Shown: positions 7,829 through 17,365 of the stretch, piece after piece
How positions within the stretch are numbered: position 1 is the stretch's first letter
How the letters are laid out: each line of letters begins with the position of its first letter
Assembly (NCBI RefSeq): GCF_003581585.1
Contig: NZ_QXIR01000022.1
Location: 1-64,000 of the forward strand
Origin: Bacillus salacetis
GTDB taxonomy: Bacteria; Bacillota; Bacilli; Bacillales; Bacillaceae_B
DNA length: 64,000 nt
Reading direction: 5' to 3'
The notes under the pieces: model-generated
Database searches by the model: none
What the model saw: only the letters and a program-made list of their open reading frames with translations
What the model was told of the DNA's origin: nothing
Translations under genes and position numbers: made by a program

Positions 7829-8281
7829 ATGAATCAAGACAAATATAAGGTAATCACCTATACTCCGGATTATGCGGATGAGACCGTCAGAATGTGGAGG
7901 GAAAGCAAGGAAAGAGCGCTTGGCCGGAAAGAGCTGCACAGCTTTGAAAGCCATGTCTACTTTCTGAATCATATCCTGCCGGAAACACATGAGGTCGAGC
8001 TGGTCCTGGCAGGTGGAAAAGTGGCCGGGATGATGGCATTCAATGAGTCGGAAATCAGCCAGCTTTATATTCACGTGGATTATCAGGGTGCCGGGATAGG
8101 CGGCCTGCTGCTTCAAAGAGCAAAGGAAAGATCCAGCGGGAGCCTGACACTTTACACGTTTGAGATTAATGAAAACGCACAGCGGTTTTATGAAAAATTT
8201 GGATTTAAGGTGATCGGACGCGGAAATGACAATGAAGAAAACCTGCCGGACATCTTATATGAGTGGACTTCAGAAGGGTGA
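7829..8281 (+). CDS. GNAT family N-acetyltransferase
   Basis: A 150-aa single-domain GNAT enzyme. The central strand ISQLYIHVDYQGAGIGGLLL carries the acetyl-CoA pyrophosphate loop (QGAGIG), and NENAQRFYEKFGFKVIGRG is the family C-terminal signature. The acceptor substrate is unknown. The N-terminus, KVITYTPDYADETVRMWRES, is typical of Bacillus GNATs annotated only by family. The ribosome site is weak (GAGGGA 11 nt upstream). A short AT-rich interval and a weak hairpin separate it from maeA. Confidence 0.85.
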   Translation: MNQDKYKVITYTPDYADETVRMWRESKERALGRKELHSFESHVYFLNHILPETHEVELVLAGGKVAGMMAFNESEISQLYIHVDYQGAGIGGLLLQRAKERSSGSLTLYTFEINENAQRFYEKFGFKVIGRGNDNEENLPDILYEWTSEG

Positions 8282-8472
8282 AATCCCGATGTGATTTTTT
8301 AAATTACATAATTTCTTAAAGGTCCGTATTTTACTGAGCTGAAAACCAGGCAGGCTGTCCAGGGCTTGCTTTTATCTGGTGAAACTTTGGGTATATGAAT
8401 GGTAGAATCGGATGAATTAGAAGATATTAATAAGAATACTAAAAAGTTTTAACATAGAAAGAAGGATATTTC

Positions 8473-10185
8473 ATGAATGCTCCAGAGAATTTGATCATCA
8501 CAACGTTAAAGGGAAAAGATGTCCTTGCCAATCCTTTCTTGAATAAAGGGACGGCTTTTACAAAAGAGGAAAGGGAAGATCTTGGGCTCGACGGACTGCT
8601 GCCGCCGCAGGTCCTCACGCTTGATGAACAGGCCAAGAGGGTCTATGAGCAGTATTCGATGAGGACGACGGACCTGTTTAAAAATGGAGTGCTTTATGAT
8701 TTATACAACCGGAATGTGGTTCTTTTCTACAAACTCCTGAAAGAACACTTGGCGGAAATGCTGCCGATCATCTATACACCAACGGTAGGTGAAGCGATCC
8801 AATCGTATTCACACAGCTACCGCCGACCTGGTGGTTTGTATCTTTCCATCGATGACCCGGAAGGCATTGAAAAGGCATTTCGTAATCTTGGCCACTCCAA
8901 AAATGATATCGATTTAATTGTCGTGACGGACTCCGAAAGCATCCTCGGGATTGGTGACCAGGGTGTTGGCGGAATCAATATCGCCATCGGGAAGCTTGCG
9001 GTTTATACGGCAGCAGCCGGAATTGATCCAAGCCGTGTCCTGCCGGTTGTCCTTGATACGGGGACGAACAATCAGGAGCTGGTCGCGGATCCGATCTATA
9101 TCGGAAACAAGTTCGCCCGTGTCCGCGGGGACCGGTATGATGATTTCATTGATTTGTTCATTGAAACGGCGAGACGATTTTACCCTGAAGTCCTTCTTCA
9201 CTGGGAGGATCTTGGCAATGTGAACGCAAGGATGATCATGGAGAAGTACGGTGACAAGATCCTTACGTTCAATGATGATATCCAGGGTACAGGTGCGGTC
9301 ACCCTTGCTGCGGTCATGTCTGCGTTGAAGGTGACGGGCGAAACCATGAAGGACCAGCGCATAGTGGTCTTCGGGCCGGGAGCTGCCGGAATCGGAAATG
9401 CCGATCAGATTGCCGACGCGATGGTGCTTGAAGGAATGACAAGGGAAGAAGCGAACGACCGCTTTTGGGCGATCGACTACCGCGGCCTCCTGACAGATGA
9501 AGCGGAGGATGTACTGAAATTCCAGAAGCCGTATGTCAGGGCATCAGATGAAGTCCAAGACTGGGACCGTGATGAAGATGGAATCATCTCCTTGATGGAA
9601 GTCATCAAAAAAGTGAAGCCGACCATCCTCATCGGTACATCGGGACAGGCAGGAGCGTTCACGGAGGAAATCGTAAAAGAAATGGCGAAACACGTTGAGC
9701 GCCCGATCATCATGCCGATGTCCAATCCGACGGCCCTTGCCGAAGCAGTGCCGGCAAACCTGATCAACTGGACGGACGGAAAGGCATTGATCGCGACGGG
9801 AAGCCCGTTTGCAGACATTGAATACAATGGGATTTCCTATGAAATCGGCCAGTCCAATAATGCCTTCGTATTCCCAGGACTCGGCCTTGGAGCGATCGTT
9901 TCCAAAGCGGAAGTCATCTCAAAAGGCATGTTCGCGGCAGCAGCCAATGCGGTCGCTGACATGTGCGACAGCACGACACCGGGAGCATCCCTGCTGCCAT
10001 CCATTGAAAAACTGCATCCGGTTTCCATCACGGTAGCTGTTGCAGTCGCAAAGGCGGCCATCGAAGAAGGTGTCGCCAGAGCGGACATCACCAACGTCGA
10101 AAAAGCCGTAGTCGATGCTGTTTGGCAGCCTGAGTACAAAACCATCAAGAACATCGGAAACTGGGCAAGCTTTCAGCAGGATTGA
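8473..10185 (+). CDS. maeA: NAD-dependent malic enzyme
   Basis: A 570-aa oxidative decarboxylase converting L-malate to pyruvate and CO2 with reduction of NAD+. The length fits the large MaeA/SfcA class (E. coli 565 aa, B. subtilis MaeA 582 aa) rather than the short malic enzymes. Seen in order: [13 protein letters not shown] with the catalytic Tyr (about residue 100), [19 protein letters not shown] and [13 protein letters not shown] with the catalytic Lys (about 170), the metal-binding [11 protein letters not shown] (about 260), and the NAD fold [16 protein letters not shown] (about 300). AAGAAGG precedes the ATG. It is followed at once by the 16-unit 52-bp array, which may form its 3' untranslated region. 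Confidence 0.95.
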   Translation: MNAPENLIITTLKGKDVLANPFLNKGTAFTKEEREDLGLDGLLPPQVLTLDEQAKRVYEQYSMRTTDLFKNGVLYDLYNRNVVLFYKLLKEHLAEMLPIIYTPTVGEAIQSYSHSYRRPGGLYLSIDDPEGIEKAFRNLGHSKNDIDLIVVTDSESILGIGDQGVGGINIAIGKLAVYTAAAGIDPSRVLPVVLDTGTNNQELVADPIYIGNKFARVRGDRYDDFIDLFIETARRFYPEVLLHWEDLGNVNARMIMEKYGDKILTFNDDIQGTGAVTLAAVMSALKVTGETMKDQRIVVFGPGAAGIGNADQIADAMVLEGMTREEANDRFWAIDYRGLLTDEAEDVLKFQKPYVRASDEVQDWDRDEDGIISLMEVIKKVKPTILIGTSGQAGAFTEEIVKEMAKHVERPIIMPMSNPTALAEAVPANLINWTDGKALIATGSPFADIEYNGISYEIGQSNNAFVFPGLGLGAIVSKAEVISKGMFAAAANAVADMCDSTTPGASLLPSIEKLHPVSITVAVAVAKAAIEEGVARADITNVEKAVVDAVWQPEYKTIKNIGNWASFQQD

Positions 10186-10198
10186 TGGGTTTGGGGGG

Positions 10199-11044
10199 AT
10201 TTGCGGACATGATCAAGCAGAATTCCGTTCGAAAGTGTCTTGAGAGCGGGTTTCAAGGTCATGTTCGAGCGGAATCCCGTCCAAAAGTGTCTTGAGAGCG
10301 GTTTTCAAGGACATGATCGAGCGGAATCCCGTCCGAAAGTGTCTTGAGAGCGAGTTTCAAGGACATGATCGAGCGGAATTTCGTCTAAAAGTGTCTTGAG
10401 AGCGGGCTTCAAGGACATGTTCGAGCAGAATTCCGTCTGAAAGTGTCTTGAGAGCGAGTTTCAAGGACATGATCGAGCGGAATTTCGTCTAAAAGTGTCT
10501 TGGGAGCGGGTTTCAAGGACATGTTCGAGCAGAATCCCGTTCGAAAGTGTCTTGAGAGCGGGTTTTCAAGGACATGATTGAGCAGAATTCCGTCTGAAAG
10601 TGTCTTGAGAGCGGGTTTCAAGGACATGATCGAGCAGAATTCCGTCTAAAAGTGTCTTGGGAGTGGGTTTCAAGGACATGATCGATCGGAATTCCGTCCA
10701 AAAGTGTCTTGAGAGCGGGTTTCAAGGACATGTCCGAGCGGAATTCCGCCCGAAAGTGTCTTGGGAGCGGTTTTCAAGGACATGATCGAGCGGAATTCCC
10801 TCCAAAAGTGTCTTGAGAGCGGTTTTCAAGGACATGATTGAGCAGAATCTGGTCCAAAAGTGTCTTGGGAGCAGGTTTCAAGGACATGATCGAGCAGAAT
10901 TCCGTCCGAAAGTGTCTTGAGAGTGGATTTCAAGGACATGTTGGAGCAGAATTCCGTCTAAAAGTGTCTTGAGGGGTGTTTTCAGAGACCTTATCTAGAG
11001 TAACCGCACCCTAAAATGCCTGCAAGCTATGTTTCAAGGGAATG
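10199..11044. repeat. 52-bp palindromic tandem array 2 (about 16 units)
   Basis: TTTCAAGG-type anchors fall at 10251, 10303, 10355, 10407, 10459, 10511, 10564, 10616, 10668, 10720, 10772, 10824, 10876, 10928, 10980 and 11032: a 52-bp period with one single-base insertion. The palindrome AGTGTCTTGAGAGCG ... TTTCAAGGACATG is shared with array 1, but the spacer differs (ATCGAGCGGAATTCCGTC). The spacer holds GGAATTCC, itself a palindrome. The array begins 14 bp after the maeA stop codon. 52 is not a multiple of 3, so a repeat protein is excluded. Confidence 0.95.
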
Positions 11045-11115
11045 AATCAAAAGAAACAAACCAAAACAGGCCTGAGTAAGCTCCAACTCCTCTTTATTAA
11101 ACGAAACCTAAACCA

Positions 11116-11150
11116 AAGTCCCTGGCTGCATGACTGCCAGGGACTTTTTT
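11116..11150 (+). terminator. Strong intrinsic terminator after array 2
   Basis: Stem AAGTCCCTGGC / GCCAGGGACTT with a 9-nt loop and six T residues on the plus strand. It would end a transcript reading through maeA and array 2. Confidence 0.85.
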
Positions 11151-11166
11151 ATAAAGCTGGCCGCAT

Positions 11167-11733
11167 CTATCGCATATTCGACAGTCCTTTATTAATAAAA
11201 TTATTAAGGATTTCCGCCATTTCCTTGGGGGTCTTGTTCTGGCCGTTTTCGAGCCAGTTCTTTGTCACATAGATGCTGCCGCTGACGATGAAGAGGTTGA
11301 TGTATTCATAGGTTTCCTCGTCCATTTTCATATCGGTGATCCAGTCTTTGAAGATATACTGGCGGGTGATCATCATGCCCTTTTTTTGAAAGTGGATATC
11401 GGTATTTTCGCTCAGGAGGGTCTCGCAGACTTCACTGTTTTCGGCAATGAACTCAAAGAATTTTTCCGTCATCTGAAGGGAACCGTCTTCTTTGGCCATG
11501 TTGTACTGAGTGAGCGTTCCGACAAGGTCCTCGATGAATTCTTCTTCTATTGAATTGAGCAGCTCGTATTGATTCGCAAAATGAGCATAGTAGGTGGAGC
11601 GGTTGATGTCCGCTTTTTCACAGATTTCCTTGATGGTGATGCTGGAAATGGATTTTTCCTGCAGAAGTTCCATCAAGCTCTTCTTTAAAACCATCCTCGT
11701 GTATTGCTTTCTTCGATCCATTTTTGAACTCAT
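11167..11733 (-). CDS. TetR/AcrR family transcriptional regulator
   Basis: A 188-aa repressor. The N-terminal helix-turn-helix is clear: MELLQEKSISSITIKEICEK then ADINRSTYYAHFANQYELL (residues 20-58). The C-terminal ligand domain has no recognisable specificity. It is divergent from the MMPL transporter operon, the usual arrangement for a local TetR repressor, and a palindrome TGTTG-N6-CAACA at 11827-11842 overlaps the transporter's -35 region. AAAGGA lies about 11 nt before the ATG. The inducer is unknown, probably a hydrophobic compound exported by the operon. Confidence 0.88.
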   Translation of the reverse strand: MSSKMDRRKQYTRMVLKKSLMELLQEKSISSITIKEICEKADINRSTYYAHFANQYELLNSIEEEFIEDLVGTLTQYNMAKEDGSLQMTEKFFEFIAENSEVCETLLSENTDIHFQKKGMMITRQYIFKDWITDMKMDEETYEYINLFIVSGSIYVTKNWLENGQNKTPKEMAEILNNFINKGLSNMR

Positions 11734-11826
11734 ATTTCATGATCCTTTCTTTCACAATCTATTCACAAAGTTAACCAACATATTTTTTAAAAATGTTGTG
11801 TAATGTACATAATATACGCAACTGTT

Positions 11827-11858
11827 TGTTGAATATCCAACACGGTGTTTAATATAAT
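11827..11858 (+). promoter_or_regulatory. MMPL operon promoter with overlapping TetR operator
   Basis: -35 TTGAAT (11829-11834), 18-bp spacer, -10 TATAAT (11853-11858). The palindrome TGTTGAATATCCAACA (11827-11842) covers the -35, a natural place for a TetR repressor to block transcription. Promoter and operator are seen by eye; the regulatory link is inferred from the divergent TetR gene. Confidence 0.6.
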
Positions 11859-11901
11859 GATATAGTGTAAATCGGAAAGTGACAAGAGAGGATGAAAAAT
11901 C

Positions 11902-13956
11902 ATTAATATAGCATCGCGGATCATCAAACATAAAAAAGCTGTTCTGATTGCCTTCGTCCTTATTACGGTGCTCTCGACAGCTGCGCAGTTCTTTGTACAG
12001 GTCAATTACAACATGGTTGATTACTTACCGGAAGATGCCCAGTCGACACAGGCGATGGACATCATGGAAGAGGAGTTCACCGGTGATGTGCCGGATACCC
12101 GGGTCATGGTCACCGATGTCACCATACAGGAAGCCCTCGATTATAAAAAACAATTAGAAGACATTGACGGGGTTTCAAGTGTGATGTGGCTTGACGATAT
12201 GGTCGATTTGAAGAAGCCGCTCGAAATTGCGGATGAAGAGACGGTGGAAAATTATTATAAAGAAGGCAATGCTCTTTTCTCAATCAGTGTCCGGAGCGGC
12301 GAGGAAGTAAAAGCCACCGATGCGGTTTATGAACTGATCGGAGAGGAAGGGGCAATTGCAGGAGAAGCGATCAACACAGCCAGCTCTCAGAAGATGGCTG
12401 GCTCGGAATCCATGTTCGCTGCCATGTTATTGGTGCCGATCATCATCCTGATCCTGGTTGTTTCCACGACATCATGGGTGGAGCCGCTGTTTTTCCTGAC
12501 AGCGATCGGGGTGTCGGTCCTGATCAACTTGGGAACGAACATTTTTATCGGGGAAGTTTCGTTCGTCACCCAGTCTGTCGCGCCTATTTTACAGCTGGCG
12601 GTTTCGCTGGATTATGCAGTGTTCCTGCTTCATAGTTTCTCAGATTACAGGAAAACCACGAGCAGTCCGGAAGAAGCGATGGAACTGGCGATGAAGAAGT
12701 CCTTCCCGGCGATTATGGCAAGTGCCGCGACGACATTCTTCGGATTCATGGCGCTGACATTCATGAAGTTTGAAATCGGGTCGGATCTTGGCTTGAACCT
12801 TGTAAAAGGGATCATTCTGAGCTTCATCAGTGTCATGGTATTCCTGCCCGCGTTGACGCTTGTTCTTTATAAATGGATGGATAAAACCAAGCATAAGAAC
12901 TTTGTGCCGAGCTTCAAGGGTATCGGAAATAAAGTGATGAAGCTGAAGTTTCCGAGCTTGATCCTTGTCATTGCGATCATTGTCCCTGCATTCCTGGCAC
13001 AGACCAATACGTCGTTCATCTATGGAACAGGCACGCAGCCTGAAGATACACGTGTGGGAAGTGACGCGAAGCTCGTCAATGAAGCGTTTGGCGAAACGAC
13101 TTCGATTGTGCTGCTGGTCCCTAAAGGGGATGCGGCGAAAGAGTCGGAGCTCGTCGAGGAAATCGAAGGAATGGATTATGTCACAGGCGTCATGGCTTAC
13201 GCAAATCAGGTCGGTGCTGAAATCCCGCCTGAATACCTGGATGAATCGGTGACAGAGCAGTTTTACTCTGAAAACTATAGCCGGATCATCATCAATACAA
13301 ACCAGGGAACTGAAGGGGATATTCCTTTCAGCATTGTTGAAAATGTAGAAGGTGCCGCACAGGATTATTATGGAGATGAGGCGCTCGCATTGGGTGAAAG
13401 TGTGACCCTCTATGATATTAAAAATACAGTCAATAAAGATAATGTTGTCGTAAATGTGTTGACGGTCGTGACGATCGCGCTTGTCCTGCTGTTCAGCTTC
13501 AAGTCGATTTCGATCCCGGTCGTGCTGCTGGTCACAATCCAGACAGCGGTCTGGATCAACTTATCGATCCCGTACTTTACGGACACATCATTAGTGTTTG
13601 TCGGATACTTGATCGTCAGCACGGTGCAGCTGGCGGCGACGGTGGATTACGCGATTCTTTTCACTGAGGAATACAATCATAACCGGAAAGAGATGCCGGC
13701 TCGGGAAGCGATTGTGAAGACCCTGGATGAAAAGACGTTCTCGATTTCGATTTCGGCCGCGATTCTATCCAGTGTCGGCTTCATCCTATGGATCACTTCC
13801 TCCAACCCGATTGTCGGATCGATCGGCCTGTTGATGGGAAGGGGCGCGCTGCTTGCCTTCATCATGGTGCTGTTCGCGCTGCCGGCCATGCTGGTCGTAT
13901 TCGATAAATTGATAAAAAAGACAACCTACAAATCAAATTTTTATGAGGAGAAATGA
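11902..13956 (+). CDS. MMPL/RND family transporter, apparent AUU start
   Basis: A large membrane exporter, 684 aa if it starts at ATT 11902. Two repeats each hold an extracellular domain and six helices (first block around 150-320, second around 500-670). Seen: LAVSLDYAVFLLHSFSDYR and its counterpart LAATVDYAILFTEEYNHNR, the RND/MMPL signature with the proton-relay Asp. The first ATG/GTG/TTG in frame is GTG 11968, which would cut TM1 (IIKHKKAVLIAFVLITVL). The true start must lie upstream, where only ATC 11899 or ATT 11902 is available behind GAGAGG (11886-11891); ATG 11892 is out of frame by one base across an A5 tract. It overlaps the next gene by a few bases. Confidence 0.85.
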   Translation: MNIASRIIKHKKAVLIAFVLITVLSTAAQFFVQVNYNMVDYLPEDAQSTQAMDIMEEEFTGDVPDTRVMVTDVTIQEALDYKKQLEDIDGVSSVMWLDDMVDLKKPLEIADEETVENYYKEGNALFSISVRSGEEVKATDAVYELIGEEGAIAGEAINTASSQKMAGSESMFAAMLLVPIIILILVVSTTSWVEPLFFLTAIGVSVLINLGTNIFIGEVSFVTQSVAPILQLAVSLDYAVFLLHSFSDYRKTTSSPEEAMELAMKKSFPAIMASAATTFFGFMALTFMKFEIGSDLGLNLVKGIILSFISVMVFLPALTLVLYKWMDKTKHKNFVPSFKGIGNKVMKLKFPSLILVIAIIVPAFLAQTNTSFIYGTGTQPEDTRVGSDAKLVNEAFGETTSIVLLVPKGDAAKESELVEEIEGMDYVTGVMAYANQVGAEIPPEYLDESVTEQFYSENYSRIIINTNQGTEGDIPFSIVENVEGAAQDYYGDEALALGESVTLYDIKNTVNKDNVVVNVLTVVTIALVLLFSFKSISIPVVLLVTIQTAVWINLSIPYFTDTSLVFVGYLIVSTVQLAATVDYAILFTEEYNHNRKEMPAREAIVKTLDEKTFSISISAAILSSVGFILWITSSNPIVGSIGLLMGRGALLAFIMVLFALPAMLVVFDKLIKKTTYKSNFYEEK

Positions 13957-13958
13957 TG

Positions 13959-15749
13959 ATGAGAAAAAAACAATTATGTTACTCTGCTCTCGCTGCGATG
14001 GTCTTCTTGCCCTCATTTCTTAGCCAGCCTGCGCATGCGGCGACGGAAGGCAATGTCGCTTCAAAAGATGAAGTGATCTATGCCACGTTGAACGCCAGCG
14101 GGAATCTGGATAATATCTATGTCGTGAATACACTTGAGGTCGACAAGGCCGGGGAAATCCTGGATTACGGAAAATACAGCAGCGTCAAGAATCTCACTGA
14201 TTTAGCGGAAATCGATCAGGAGGGGCAGAAGATTGAAGTCCAAGCCCCGGAAGGAAAATTTTATTATCAGGGAAACATGGATGAAAAAACGGAACTGCCC
14301 TGGAATGTGAACGTTACGTATCTGCTTGATGGTAAAAAAGTGAAGCCGGAGGAACTGGCAGGAAAGACCGGCCACCTTGAAATCTCGGTTGAAATAGCGG
14401 AGAACGAAGAGGGAGATGGAGTCTTCTATGAAAACTATCTTCTTCAGGTGTCCCTGGCAATGCCAAACACCTACCAGGGCATTGAAGCACCTGGCGGAAT
14501 GGTGGCCAATGCCGGGAAGAACAAGCAAATCACGTTTACCGTGATGCCTGGGGAAGAGAAAACACTCAAGGCAGAGGCAAATGTCAGAGACTTCGAATTC
14601 AACGGAGTCGAAATTGCCGCGGTCCCATCGACGCTCCCGATCGATCCAACTGGAACCGGAAGCATGGCAGGAGACATGTCGGAGCTGTCCAATGCCATCA
14701 AGGAATTGAATGATGGTGTAGGCGAACTGGAAACCGGCGTGTCGGAATTGAATGACGGTACAGCCGGCCTGCAGGAGGGTTCGGCACAATATAAAAATGG
14801 GATGAATGAGTTGAGCGGATCTTCCGCAGGGCTTGTGAATGGTTCGGCTTCAATCCGCGACGCGCTTGCGCAGATCAACCAATCTCTTTCAGGGAAGTCA
14901 GCGCAGGTGGACCTTTCAAGCCTGAATGAACTGCCTGCCGGGCTGAAGCAGTTAGCTGGCGGCTTGAACGAGGTTGCAAACGGGCTAACGGCTTTGCAGG
15001 AAAACTATTCGCAAGCCTATGGAGCGCTGGATGGAGCGATCAATGAAATTCCAGCGGGGCAGGTTTCTGAGGAAGAGTTTGCAAGTTTGGCTGAGAGCGG
15101 AGCGGATCCGGCAGTCGTCGATAAACTGAAAGCCTCTTATTCAGCTTCTCAAAAGGTGAAAGCGACATATGCGCAGGTACGGGAAGCTTTTGCAGCGGTT
15201 GAACCGACACTGACTGAGCTCAGCAGCTCGGTAAATACGATGAGCGGCCAGCTGACAACCACGGCTGACAGTCTATCTGCTTCTCTCGACAAAACAGATA
15301 TGAGCGGCTTGGTAGAGTTGCAAAAAGGCATCGCCTCGCTGTCCGCCAAGTACGGCGAGTTCCATTCCGGCCTGGTCAGCTATACAGATGGAGTCGGAAA
15401 ATTGGCGTCATCCTACAGCGAACTGCATTCTGGAATTGTGGAGCTGAATGGCGGCACGAGTGAATTAGAGAACGGGGTCGGCGAACTCCACGACGGCACC
15501 GCCCAATTATATAAAGAAACGAGCGACCTGCCGGGGCAGATGCAGGAAGAGATCGATAAGATGATTTCCGAATACGACAAATCGGACTTCGAACCGGTAT
15601 CCTTTGTCTCTTCTGAAAATGAAAATGTTTCTTCTGTCCAGTTTGTCATCAAGACGGAAAGCATTGAAGTCGAAGAGCAGGTAACCAAGAAAGCCGAGCC
15701 TGAGAAAGAGAAAGGGTTCTGGGAGCTGTTCATGGATTTGTTTAAATAA
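13959..15749 (+). CDS. YhgE/Pip-like secreted helical partner of MMPL transporter
   Basis: A protein of about 596 aa with a signal peptide ending near AHA-ATEG (residue 27). An N-terminal beta-rich domain (30-220) is followed by long helical stretches with the 'ELNDGVGELETGVSELNDG' type periodic repeat (250-300 and again 490-530), as in YhgE/Pip proteins, which are cell-surface helical rods encoded with MMPL exporters and type VII systems. Translation is coupled to the transporter: three ATG codons at 13953, 13956 and 13959 follow GAGGAG, and 13959 has the best spacing (8 nt). It likely works with the transporter in the envelope. The C-terminus (EKEKGFWELFMDLFK) is amphipathic. Confidence 0.8.
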   Translation: MRKKQLCYSALAAMVFLPSFLSQPAHAATEGNVASKDEVIYATLNASGNLDNIYVVNTLEVDKAGEILDYGKYSSVKNLTDLAEIDQEGQKIEVQAPEGKFYYQGNMDEKTELPWNVNVTYLLDGKKVKPEELAGKTGHLEISVEIAENEEGDGVFYENYLLQVSLAMPNTYQGIEAPGGMVANAGKNKQITFTVMPGEEKTLKAEANVRDFEFNGVEIAAVPSTLPIDPTGTGSMAGDMSELSNAIKELNDGVGELETGVSELNDGTAGLQEGSAQYKNGMNELSGSSAGLVNGSASIRDALAQINQSLSGKSAQVDLSSLNELPAGLKQLAGGLNEVANGLTALQENYSQAYGALDGAINEIPAGQVSEEEFASLAESGADPAVVDKLKASYSASQKVKATYAQVREAFAAVEPTLTELSSSVNTMSGQLTTTADSLSASLDKTDMSGLVELQKGIASLSAKYGEFHSGLVSYTDGVGKLASSYSELHSGIVELNGGTSELENGVGELHDGTAQLYKETSDLPGQMQEEIDKMISEYDKSDFEPVSFVSSENENVSSVQFVIKTESIEVEEQVTKKAEPEKEKGFWELFMDLFK

Positions 15750-15760
15750 GAAGATAGAAG

Positions 15761-15796
15761 CAGGACGAGGCGGAAGACGCCTCGTCCTGTTTTTGT
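15761..15796 (+). terminator. Strong intrinsic terminator
   Basis: Perfect 12-bp stem CAGGACGAGGCG / CGCCTCGTCCTG with a 5-nt loop and five T residues, ending the MMPL operon. Confidence 0.92.
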
Positions 15797-15835
15797 TTGG
15801 TTTGGTTTGTTGGATGGTGGTTCGGTTGGGGGATG

Positions 15836-16262
15836 TGGCTGGATTAGGGCATCATTTGGGGGAGTGGGTGGAAATGATGCCGGAAAAGTGGTGGGATTAG
15901 GACATCATTTTGGGGAGGGGGTTCCGATGATGCCGGAAAAGCGGCTGGATAAGGGCATCATTTGGTTGAGGGAGTTCCGATGATGCCGGAAAAGTGGTGG
16001 GATTAGGGCATCATTTTGGGGAGGGAGTTCCGATGATGCCGGAAAAGTGGTGGGATTAGGGCATCATTTTGGGGAGGGAGTTCCGATGATGCCGGAAAAG
16101 TGGTGGGATTAGGACATCATTTGGCTGAGGGAGTTAAGATGATGCCGGAAAAGTGGTGGGATTAGGGCATCATTGGGTGAGGGGGTGGAGATGATGCCGG
16201 AAAAGCGGCTGGATAAGGGCATCATTTGGTGAGGGGAGTTCCGATGATGCCGGAAAGCGAAC
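15836..16262. repeat. 53-bp palindromic tandem array (8 units)
   Basis: CATCAT anchors at 15850, 15903, 15956, 16009, 16062, 16115, 16168 and 16220 give a 53-bp period (last step 52). Half-sites GGCATCAT and ATGATGCC alternate about every 26 bp, separated by two purine-rich linkers (TTTGGGGAGGGAGTTCCG and GGAAAAGTGGTGGGATTAG). The unit differs in sequence from the 52-bp arrays but has the same architecture. It lies between the MMPL operon terminator and the DegV gene. Confidence 0.93.
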
Positions 16263-16275
16263 CATTAATAGAAGT

Positions 16276-16370
16276 TTCACGAAGGGGACTGTCCCCGGAT
16301 ACGTTAAAGCGTTAATGCGTCAGCGTAACAGGGGACTGTCCCCATATGTATTAACGCGTTAATACAGTAA
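16276..16370. repeat. GGGGACTGTCCCC / GCGTTAA hairpin cluster
   Basis: Two GGGGACTGTCCCC palindromes (around 16276 and 16332) joined by a linker of GCGTTAATGCG- and TTAACGCGTTAA-type sequence. The same composite recurs at 18462-18600, 20634-20736 and 36262-36356. Confidence 0.8.
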
Positions 16371-16489
16371 CGTGCTCATAATTGCATACATGGTTCTGTT
16401 TTCTCCTGTATAGTGAGAGTAGGACAATTAGACAAACAAGGACAAGAGCAGCAATCGTCGCTCAGTGAAATCTTGAAGGAGGAAGGGAT

Positions 16490-17341
16490 ATGAGAAGGAT
16501 TATTTTATCGACCGAAAGCGGAGCGGATTTACCAGTTGATTTAGCCGAGAAGTACAACATTCAAGTGGTACCGATGCACATTATTATGGAAGGAAAAGAT
16601 TATTTAGACGGTTCTTTGCCTGTCCAGGAGATCTATGACTATTACGGGCGCACGAAAAAAATACCCTCTACAACCTCGACAAACGCCCACGAATATCAAG
16701 AATTATTTTCAAACATCAAGAAAGAAAATCCGGATAGCACCATTGTTCATATTGGATATACCTCAAAAGCGTCCTCTTCTTTTCAAAACGCAGTCATTGC
16801 AGCAGAAGAATTTGAAGACATCCATCTCATCGACGCCCTCAATGTTACAGGCGGTTTAGCTGCAGTTGTTATTTATGCCGCCGAACTTCTGGAAGAAGAG
16901 CCGGATATAGAGCCGGTCCGTTTAGTGGAAAAAATCGAAGCCATCGTACCGAAATCAAGACTGGCCTTCATCCCTGGCAGCTTGGAGTTTCTAAGAGCGG
17001 GAGGCCGTGTAAGCAATATGGCGTCACTTATAGGAACATTGATGAAGATAAAACCATGCATAGAGTTAAAGGACGGAAAGCTTGTTTCGACAAAGAAATA
17101 TCGGGGAAAAATGAGCGGAGCAGCTGAAAAACTCTTCAGGGATTATCTCAATGAATTCAACATTGATAGAAAGCAGTTATATTTTATCTATTCAATCGGG
17201 CTTGATGAAGGGGTCAAGCAGAAGATGGACGAGCTTGCTAAGAAGGATGGATTCAAGAATGTCCGCTGGATCCAAGCAGGCGGCATGATATCGACTCATT
17301 CCGGTGCCGGGGGCTTCGGAGTGGCTGGATTGGAAAAATAG
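16490..17341 (+). CDS. DegV family fatty-acid-binding protein
   Basis: A 283-aa cytoplasmic protein of the DegV (EDD fold) family, which binds one fatty acid and can supply it to fatty acid kinase FakA. Seen: the N-terminal strand RRIILSTESGADLPVDLAEK, the Thr/Ser-rich ligand segment KKIPSTTSTNAHEYQELF (around 60-75), and FIPGSLEFLRAGGRVSNMAS (around 165), the family signature. AAGGAGG lies 8 nt before the ATG. It is followed 24 bp later by an amine-oxidase gene, so the two are probably one transcript, bounded on both sides by GGGGACAGTCCCC clusters. Confidence 0.92.
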   Translation: MRRIILSTESGADLPVDLAEKYNIQVVPMHIIMEGKDYLDGSLPVQEIYDYYGRTKKIPSTTSTNAHEYQELFSNIKKENPDSTIVHIGYTSKASSSFQNAVIAAEEFEDIHLIDALNVTGGLAAVVIYAAELLEEEPDIEPVRLVEKIEAIVPKSRLAFIPGSLEFLRAGGRVSNMASLIGTLMKIKPCIELKDGKLVSTKKYRGKMSGAAEKLFRDYLNEFNIDRKQLYFIYSIGLDEGVKQKMDELAKKDGFKNVRWIQAGGMISTHSGAGGFGVAGLEK

Positions 17342-17365
17342 TTTGCAAAGATTGGAGTTATATAT

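Noticed and set aside
10409-10627. Minus-strand repeat protein inside array 2
   Set aside because: The 52-bp period is not a multiple of three, so the frame changes every unit; there is no ribosome site.
10199-11044. CRISPR array
   Set aside because: Regular spacing suggests it, but the spacers are almost identical to each other, the repeat is long and imperfectly palindromic, and no cas gene is present.
11042-11272. Plus-strand ORF across the end of array 2 and the TetR gene end
   Set aside because: It crosses a strong terminator and runs antisense to the TetR gene, without a ribosome site.
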